From NCBI GenBank assembly GCA_913057175.1, contig CAJXNP010000014.1:185282-249281 (forward strand): a stretch of 64,000 nt of DNA, written 5' to 3'. The notes under the pieces were generated by a model that had not been told where the DNA came from, did not search any database, and saw nothing but the letters and a program-made list of their open reading frames with translations. Positions 35,554 to 42,700 of the stretch are shown here, piece by piece; within the stretch, counting starts at the first letter, position 1, and each line of letters begins with the position of its first letter. A program made the translations under genes and the position numbers. This DNA comes from an uncultured Cytophagales bacterium. GTDB lineage: Bacteria > Bacteroidota > Bacteroidia > Cytophagales > Cyclobacteriaceae.

Positions 35554-37197
35554 TTAAAGATGATTGGCAAGCTTTAAATATTCATTTTTTGCCTTTTCAA
35601 AGGTGTTTAATACTTCTTGTTTCGCCTTATCGTCAGGGAATTTACCTTCAGTCTCCAGCCAGTCAATGGAGTTTTGAAGGTATTCAGCAAAATATGCGGC
35701 ATCTTGTGGGACAATGGTTGGTTGACCTTTGTATACAACGTAAATGGGAGACGTGTGAGCAAAGGACACTTCTGGTCTTAACGTTCCAAAATATTCATTT
35801 AATTTAGTGCCTCCGCCCCCTCTGTCCCTTCTTTGATAGAGGTCTACAGCTTGTTCAGCATCACTCTTTGAGAGTTGATAAGACCGGGCGCATAACCACG
35901 TACTTTTATTTATAGGATATTCAAATTGCAATTGGGTAGGTTCCTTGTAATCCTTTATTTCTACCTCTCTGATAACGTTACCATTAGCTATGATTTCCAA
36001 TTTATCAATTGGCATTTGGCTCCAAACTTCAGCTTTTATCAGGAATGTCTTCTCAGATTGTATGATAATAGAATCGCCTGGAATATAATTTTCAATGGAA
36101 AATTGAATAAGAGGGGAGTTAGTAATAAAGGTTCTGCCTTCATTAAGTGATTGGATCCATTTTTCATAATTAAAATCACCATCAATTTTTGCATACACCC
36201 TATTGGCGCCAACTGTGATCTGGTTGTTCATTTTGTCTGTACCAGCTGTGAGTGGAATTTTTAAACCACAATTTAATAGCCGATACCATAGCTTGATGCC
36301 CGGGTTGGAATTCCTGTCAGGCACAACATCCGAAACAAATATTGGCGACTGAAATGGGTCTAAAGTACACAACAGCTCAACGGCGTCAATCTTATTCAAC
36401 ACTGCTCCAAGTGGAGCTTCCAGGCCCGGCCAGGCTGCAAAGTGTGCCCAGGAGATATGGCCCCCTTGCATACGGACCTCCTCACTTGCATCAGTATTGA
36501 GAGGGTACTGATATTTACGTTCCGGTTTTACGGGCTCGATGAGTTTTTTTTTAAGATTTAAAAAATTGATATGTCCCAGCCTTGCCTCCCTGTATTCCTG
36601 GTTGTAGTAAACAATATGATCCCTTTCAGAAATATTTTCCGCTTTTCCCTTAAACATATCCTGATCTATGGTGAAATCTGAGATCAGAATGTTACACACA
36701 TTTAAGTCCTCTGCTTTCATTTCCAGGAGAGCGGTTTCCGGATTGATGTAGTGGACGTGGACATCCCCGGAAAACCAGTCTTTGGTCAGGTTTGTTCCCT
36801 TGCTTAAAGTAAAGGTGAGCGTGTCATTTTGCGGCTTCAGATCGATGATGGTGTCGATGATGCTATATTCAAATCCTTTTAATAATTCAAACCGCAACTT
36901 CTTATGAGGCAAATTCATACTGGTCATGTTTTGTATGTAGGCGAATCTTTTTCCTTTATCCAGAATGACATCCTTTTCTACTGCAACGGGAATGTCAACA
37001 GAACCAGGTTTAAAATCCTTTTCATGACCTTTTGGTGGATAGTAGGTTCCTTCCGCGTCAGTTACTTTCAACCTTACAGCAGTTGGAAGCCGGGTTTCAT
37101 CTAAAACTACGATCACAAATTCAGTTTCTTTCATACACCCTGGGATGATCAGGGTGGAAATCGTTATCCATGCCAGGGTAGTCAGTAAACCTCTCAT
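35554..37197 (-). CDS. PHP-type (CehA/McbA-like) metallohydrolase lipoprotein
   Basis: This 547-residue protein has a lipobox IPGC (residue 21). An N-terminal beta domain (about 25-140) is followed by WFSGDVHVHYINPE, the first metal-binding segment of PHP-fold hydrolases. GGHISWAHFAAWPG and LTAGTDKMNN carry later His and Asp ligands. This arrangement occurs in CehA/McbA-like carbaryl hydrolases and many exported proteins of unknown substrate, so the hydrolase class is likely but its target is not. The C-terminal region (about 400-547) is a beta domain with helices. It is convergent with the sulfatase and divergent from the FG-GAP gene at 37552. Confidence 0.78.
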   Translation of the reverse strand: MRGLLTTLAWITISTLIIPGCMKETEFVIVVLDETRLPTAVRLKVTDAEGTYYPPKGHEKDFKPGSVDIPVAVEKDVILDKGKRFAYIQNMTSMNLPHKKLRFELLKGFEYSIIDTIIDLKPQNDTLTFTLSKGTNLTKDWFSGDVHVHYINPETALLEMKAEDLNVCNILISDFTIDQDMFKGKAENISERDHIVYYNQEYREARLGHINFLNLKKKLIEPVKPERKYQYPLNTDASEEVRMQGGHISWAHFAAWPGLEAPLGAVLNKIDAVELLCTLDPFQSPIFVSDVVPDRNSNPGIKLWYRLLNCGLKIPLTAGTDKMNNQITVGANRVYAKIDGDFNYEKWIQSLNEGRTFITNSPLIQFSIENYIPGDSIIIQSEKTFLIKAEVWSQMPIDKLEIIANGNVIREVEIKDYKEPTQLQFEYPINKSTWLCARSYQLSKSDAEQAVDLYQRRDRGGGGTKLNEYFGTLRPEVSFAHTSPIYVVYKGQPTIVPQDAAYFAEYLQNSIDWLETEGKFPDDKAKQEVLNTFEKAKNEYLKLANHL

Positions 37198-37551
37198 TTA
37201 ATAAATGTAAGGATAATTCAACTTTGATCATGGGTGAAAGTAGGGGATGGACAATCGTAAATGATATCTTTTTGACCCCCATTTAATAAAATCATCTTTC
37301 TGATAAGAACCGGGAAATTTTTTTCGAGTGCTTATAAACGAGGAACACCCATGCCCTTCCATGTGTGATGAATGCCTGTTGTTCACTCAAAATACAGGAT
37401 ATGGACTCTTCCAATTCCGAAATAAACCGGTTGTTAGCTGGCCTTGTCCTGGTAAAGGTCAGTATACTTAATAGGCAATAATAAAGGTGTTGTTGCTAAA
37501 AATTGCACATCTGATCATTTTGCCAATATCAAATCATCAAAATAAACTTTT
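37198..37551. promoter_or_regulatory. Divergent intergenic region with shared G-rich motif, copy 4
   Basis: This 354-bp gap between divergent lipoprotein genes contains GTGAAAGTAGGGGATGG at 37234-37250, nearly identical to copies 1 and 3. Read on the plus strand it points toward the gene at 37552, about 300 bases away. It also lies about 37 bases upstream of the minus-strand start at 37197 in the opposite orientation. Nothing else recognisable was found in the gap. Confidence 0.4.
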
Positions 37552-39552
37552 ATGGTTGTTCATACATATTCTTACCTCTTACTCATGTCGATTATCGCTC
37601 TTGCTTCTTGTAAACCTGGTCCTTCGTCAGAATCGGTTTCCGGAAAACCTGGGCTTATCCCTGTAACATACAATAACCCCGGGTTAGAGGTCGACCTTGG
37701 CGTAGGTCTGTGGGCATGGCCCCTCCCAATGGATTATGATGCTGATGGAGATCTCGACTTGATCGTAGCGTGCCCGGATACTCCCTACAATGGACTGTAC
37801 TTTTTTGAAAATTCTACGGGAAAAGGGATAAAAATGCCCGTATTTGAACCTCCTGTTAAAATTGGTCCGGGAGAGAAAAACCTCCAGGTTAGCCATGCAA
37901 ATGGCAAAACCCACATCCTGGGAAGAGGAGTGGAGTACATGGATTTTAAGGACTCGGTTTTAGGGAATCCTGAAGAAATATTCCCCAGGGAGGAATTGGA
38001 AAATGAATTTGCCAAGATCAGGTTTTCGCAGTGGAAATATGTGGATTATGAAGGAGATGGTGATCTGGATATTATCGTTGGCATAGATGAGTGGGGAGAC
38101 TATGGATGGGACAACGCCTTTGATGAGCAGGGAAATTGGAAAAACGGACCCCTGCATGGGTATGTATTTCTGATAGAAAACGTAAATGGAGAATATAAAA
38201 ACCAGGGAAAAATTCTTGCTGGTGGAGAACCCATCGATGTATATGGGGCACCTTCCCCTAATATGATGGATTTTGATGGTGATGGTGATCTGGACTTGAT
38301 TTGCGGTGAGTTCCTCGATCGCTTTACCTGGTTTGAAAATTCCGGAACAAGGGAAAATCCGGTATTTGAAAAAGGGAGGTTCCTGGAAAATCAGCAGGGA
38401 GTCATAAAAATGGACCTCGAAATGATCATCCCCACTGCAATTGACTGGGATGATGACGGCGATGTGGACCTCATTGTAGGTGATGAAGATGGCCGGGTAG
38501 CATTCGTCGAAAATACAGGGGTGATTAGCAATAACATGCCGGTATTCAACTCGCCACAGTATTTTCTTCAAAAAGCAGAGCTGGTGAAATTTGGTGCCCT
38601 GGTAACTCCATTTAGCGTAGACTGGGACGATGATGGGGATGAAGACTTGATCTGCGGCAATTCAGCTGGTTATATAAGTTTCATCGAAAATCTCGATGGT
38701 GGCAGTCCTCCCACATGGGATAAGCCGGAATTGTTGAAGGCCCGCTTGGCGAGGCAGGCTGAAAGTGAAATCATTCGAATAATGGCTGGCGATAGTGGCT
38801 CCATACAGGGGCCTGCAGAGAAAAAATGGGGGTATACCACCCTTACTGTTAGCGATTGGGATGGAGATGGCCTTCGGGATATAATTGTAAACTCCATTTG
38901 GGGCAAGATTCAATGGTTTAAAAACATTGGGTCAAAGGGATCTCCGCAATTAGCGGCCATTCAGCCTGTTAAAGCTGAGTTTTCCGATCAGGAACAAAAA
39001 CCTGCATGGAATTGGTGGACCCCGGAAGATAACAACCTGGTCACACAATGGCGAACCACGCCTGTTGCAATAGATTGGAACAACGACGGCTTGACCGACC
39101 TGGTAATGCTGGACACGGAAGGCTACCTGAGTTTTTATGAACGCTATAAAGATGGGGATGCAATCAAATTAATGCCTGGCGAGCGGATTTTTTATGCCCC
39201 TGATGGTTCTACGTATGACAATAAGAATAATGTGGTGGATAGCACAGCCGGAGTATTGAGGTTGAACGATAAGGAAGCCGGAAGCAGCGGCAGAAGAAAA
39301 CTGTGCATAACTGATTGGGATATGGATGGGGACTATGATTTGATCGTGAACAGCATAAATGCGTCTCTTTTTGAGAATACCGGGACAGAAAATGGAAAGG
39401 TCATGTTTAGAAACAGGGGGCTCCTGGCTGAACAGAAACTGGCCGGACATACAACTTCTCCCACAGTAGTCAAATGGAGTGACAAAAACGAACCACGTCT
39501 GTTGATCGGAGCTGAAGACGGACACCTGTATTATTTGGAAGTCAACAATTGA
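37552..39552 (+). CDS. Large FG-GAP/VCBS-repeat lipoprotein
   Basis: This 666-residue protein has a lipobox LASC (residue 20). At least seven blades carry calcium-loop motifs: DYDADGDLDLIVA, DYEGDGDLDIIVG, DFDGDGDLDLICG, DWDDDGDVDLIVGDEDG, DWDDDGDEDLICG, DWDGDGLRDIIVN, DWNNDGLTDLVML and DWDMDGDYDLIVN, each usually followed by an FFEN/FIEN strand. This is a calcium-stabilised propeller of the integrin type. No catalytic motif is recognised. It resembles, but is longer than, the protein at 29509, and it ends the polysaccharide locus. A surface glycan-binding role is inferred. Confidence 0.78.
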   Translation: MVVHTYSYLLLMSIIALASCKPGPSSESVSGKPGLIPVTYNNPGLEVDLGVGLWAWPLPMDYDADGDLDLIVACPDTPYNGLYFFENSTGKGIKMPVFEPPVKIGPGEKNLQVSHANGKTHILGRGVEYMDFKDSVLGNPEEIFPREELENEFAKIRFSQWKYVDYEGDGDLDIIVGIDEWGDYGWDNAFDEQGNWKNGPLHGYVFLIENVNGEYKNQGKILAGGEPIDVYGAPSPNMMDFDGDGDLDLICGEFLDRFTWFENSGTRENPVFEKGRFLENQQGVIKMDLEMIIPTAIDWDDDGDVDLIVGDEDGRVAFVENTGVISNNMPVFNSPQYFLQKAELVKFGALVTPFSVDWDDDGDEDLICGNSAGYISFIENLDGGSPPTWDKPELLKARLARQAESEIIRIMAGDSGSIQGPAEKKWGYTTLTVSDWDGDGLRDIIVNSIWGKIQWFKNIGSKGSPQLAAIQPVKAEFSDQEQKPAWNWWTPEDNNLVTQWRTTPVAIDWNNDGLTDLVMLDTEGYLSFYERYKDGDAIKLMPGERIFYAPDGSTYDNKNNVVDSTAGVLRLNDKEAGSSGRRKLCITDWDMDGDYDLIVNSINASLFENTGTENGKVMFRNRGLLAEQKLAGHTTSPTVVKWSDKNEPRLLIGAEDGHLYYLEVNN

Positions 39553-39634
39553 CGATTAAGGGTGGAAGGGATTGTAGACTGTGGTGCTGGCGCCTGTTCA
39601 AGAGGATTGCGAAGTTGATGAGGATGCGCGTGAT

Positions 39635-39697
39635 ATTTGTAAATGTTTGATTTCATTGAAAACAAATTATATGTGCAAAACAAACGCATTTACAAAT
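39635..39697. promoter_or_regulatory. Interrupted inverted repeat upstream of the restriction-modification gene
   Basis: ATTTGTAAATG (39635-39645) is repeated exactly in inverse as CATTTACAAAT (39687-39697), 41 bases apart and about 92 bases before the start codon at 39789. It may be an operator or a long-range hairpin controlling the gene. Confidence 0.4.
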
Positions 39698-39788
39698 CAA
39701 TTGTTAAAACAGCCAAATTTTATCCTTTCAAAAACACCAATATTTTCCATAAATTGACATCCATATTTTTTGAACCATTTTAGTGTAA

Positions 39789-42700
39789 ATGATTACCAAT
39801 TTCATTAAACCACGAAAAGCCCTCAACAAAGCTTACCTCAAAGTAAAGCCCAACCGAAGTGAAATCGAGCAATTCAAAAAAAATCTGATCCAGCTGCTCG
39901 ATCGAAGTGATGACCAGGAGTCGGAAGAATTTCACAAAAACCTGGTATCGGACTTTTTAAAGAACACCTACTACAGTCCCAACCATTTTATCAATACCAA
40001 GGGTCGGTCTGACCTGGTTATCCACAACGGAAAAGAGGCGAAAAGCACAGTTGGGGTGATCATTGAAACCAAGAAACCCAAGGCCTCCGGAAACCCGGAA
40101 ATGGTCAAAAAGGAAAATATTAATACCAAGGCATTACATGAATTAATCCTGTATTTCCTCCGGGAACGTATGACACACAAGAACCTGGAGATAAAATACC
40201 TGGTAGCTACCAATATCTTCGAGTGGTACATTTTTGATGCGAGCCTGTTTGAAAAACAATTTGCCCAAAATAAAGACTTTGTCAAGCAATTCATCGCTTT
40301 TGAAGAAGGCCGGTTATCAGGAACTACTACCGATTACTTCTACAATGAAATTGCCAAACCTCTCGTAGCAAAATTACTGGCTGATCCCGACACCTCTGGG
40401 AAACTGGAATATACCTGGTTTGATTTCAGGGAGTATGATACGGCATTAAGGAATCAGGACAAAAAAGATGATACCAAACTCATCGCCCTTTTCAAACTCC
40501 TTTCTCCCGAGCACTTACTAAAACTTCCCTTTACCAACGACAGCAATAGCCTCGACAAAGCTTTTTATTCTGAATTGCTGCATTTAATTGGTCTTTCCGA
40601 AACAAAAGAAGGTAGCAAAAAAGTGATTGGACGAAAACCGGAAGGAAAGCGGGATCCAGGCTCTCTGCTTGAGAATACAATCGTCCAATTGGATAGCATG
40701 GATATTATTTCAGGATTGAGAAATGCCGGTCATTTCGGATCAACCTACCAGGAGCGTTTATTCAACGTGGCCCTGGAGCTGGTCATCACCTGGATCAACC
40801 GGATCCTGTTCCTGAAATTGCTGGAGGCGCAGTTGATTTCCTATCACAAGGGGGACGCTTCTTTTGCTTTTCTCAATTTTCAAAAAGTAAAGAATTTCGA
40901 TGACCTGAATACTTTGTTCTTTTCTGTCCTGGCCAGGAAGCCGGAAAACAGGATTGAGAAAGTTAAACATCCTTTTGCCCAGGTTCCTTATCTGAACAGT
41001 TCTCTTTTCGAGCGATCAGAGATAGAGGCCCAGTCTATCGTGATCAGTAATTTAATGGATGAGCAAACCATCCCGGTTCTTTCGTCCACTGTTTTAAAAG
41101 ATTCCAATGGCAACAAGCGTAGGGGCGACTTGAATGCCATCGAATACATTTTCGAATTTCTCAATTCCTATGATTTTAGCAGTGAAGGTTCGGAAGAGAT
41201 ACAGGAAGAAAATAAAGCACTGATCAACGCCTCTGTTCTCGGACTGATTTTCGAAAAGATCAACGGTTACAAAGACGGCTCCTTTTTCACTCCCGGTTTC
41301 ATCACCATGTACATGTGCCGCGAAACGATAAGAAGGGCCGTGGTGCAGAAGTTTAATGAGGCATTATCAGGAAAGATCACACCCCCAAATCCCATCTCAA
41401 AAGGAGATTTTGGCCCCAATGATGATAGCAGGTCTTCTGAAGTTGACGAAAGCACCTCAAATTACCCTGAAACTTCATCAAAGAGTTCTCCCCTCTTGAG
41501 AGGGGCTGGGGGTGTGTACTCCCCACGCAGAAAGATCATCCCATACAACAAGAACCTGAAAGAACTGGCCAGGAAGCTGAGAAAAGAAAGTACAAGATCA
41601 GAAGTACTTTTATGGAAAGAGCTAAAAGGTAAGTTTGAAGAGAAATATGACTTCCAAAGGCAAAAACCTCTTGATGAGTTTATTGCGGACTTTTTTTGCC
41701 ATGAATTGCAGTTGGTTATTGAACTGGACGGGATTACCCATGATTGGGAAGAAACAATGGGAAATGATGAAGTGAAGGAAAGAAGGTTGAATGAATTAGG
41801 GCTGAATGTACTTCGCTTTCCTGATGACGAGGTGTCAGAAAATATTGATGGGGTGGTTGATACGATCAGGCTTTATATAAAGTGTTTTGAAGCAGATGAT
41901 GGAAGTGGGTTGCAATACGAGGACACACCCCTAAATCCCCTCTCAAGAGGGGACTTTATCAATGCTGATCCGGGAAGTTTTTTTGAGTCCTTTAAAAAGG
42001 GTTCTGAAATACCATATGGTACTGAAACTTCATCGAAGAGTTCTCCGCTCTTGAGCAGTAATTCCACCAATAATCCTCCCCTCTCGAGAGCCCATCTGCC
42101 GAGGCAGGGGGCTGGGGGTGTGTCAAAATACTCCTCCCTCACCGACATCTACGAAGCCATTGGTACAGACTTCACCAAACAGGAGGCCAACCGCATTATT
42201 AACAGCCTGAAGATCTGCGACCCGGCAGTTGGTTCAGGTCATTTTCTTGTATCTGCTTTGAATGAGATCATTGCCATTAAAAGTGAGCTGAAGATCCTGA
42301 TGGACCGCACCGGTAAGACCCTGCGCGATTATCATGTGGAGGTGGTCAATGACGAGCTGGTAATTACGGATGATGATGGAAGGTTGTTTGAATACCACGC
42401 CAATTCTCCCCTCTTGAGAGGGGCTGGGGGTGTGTCCGAGAGCCAAAGGATACAGGAAGCCCTGTTTCATGAAAAACAGCTGATCATCGAGAACTGTTTG
42501 TTTGGGGTGGACATCAATCCCAACTCGGTGAAGATCTGCCGCCTTCGGCTGTGGATCGAACTGTTAAAACATGCCTACTATGTGCAGGAAGAAACGCTGA
42601 AGTCGAGCAGCCCGGTTTGCTACCTGGAAAGTGAAGAGCTGCGGGAAGGATACGAATTTCCATCGGTCGGACAGCTGCAAACGCTGCCCAACATCGACAT

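Larger units (their letters stand above)
41378..42123 (+). mobile_element. Composite in-frame insertion: repeats plus DUF559 (Vsr-like) nuclease domain
   Basis: The segment interrupts the restriction-modification frame just before methyltransferase motif I and keeps it open. Order: left-end repeat A (41379-41411), right-end repeat B (41487-41517), a DUF559 domain (about 41518-41920), left-end repeat C (41923-41957), right-end repeat D (42041-42123). The DUF559 part reads PYNKNLKELARKLRKEST, SEVLLWKELKG, FQRQKPLDEFIADFF, LQLVIELDG and LGLNVLRFPDDEV. IADFF with VIELDG is the PD-(D/E)XK-like core of this family, related to the very short patch repair endonucleases. DUF559 genes are usually short and free-standing. 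Mobility is inferred from the bracketing inverted repeats and the solo copy E at 42405. Confidence 0.65.

Noticed and set aside
41518..41920. DUF559 region as a separate gene
   Set aside because: It has no own start after the repeat and no stop before the rest of the methyltransferase; the frame is continuous on both sides.
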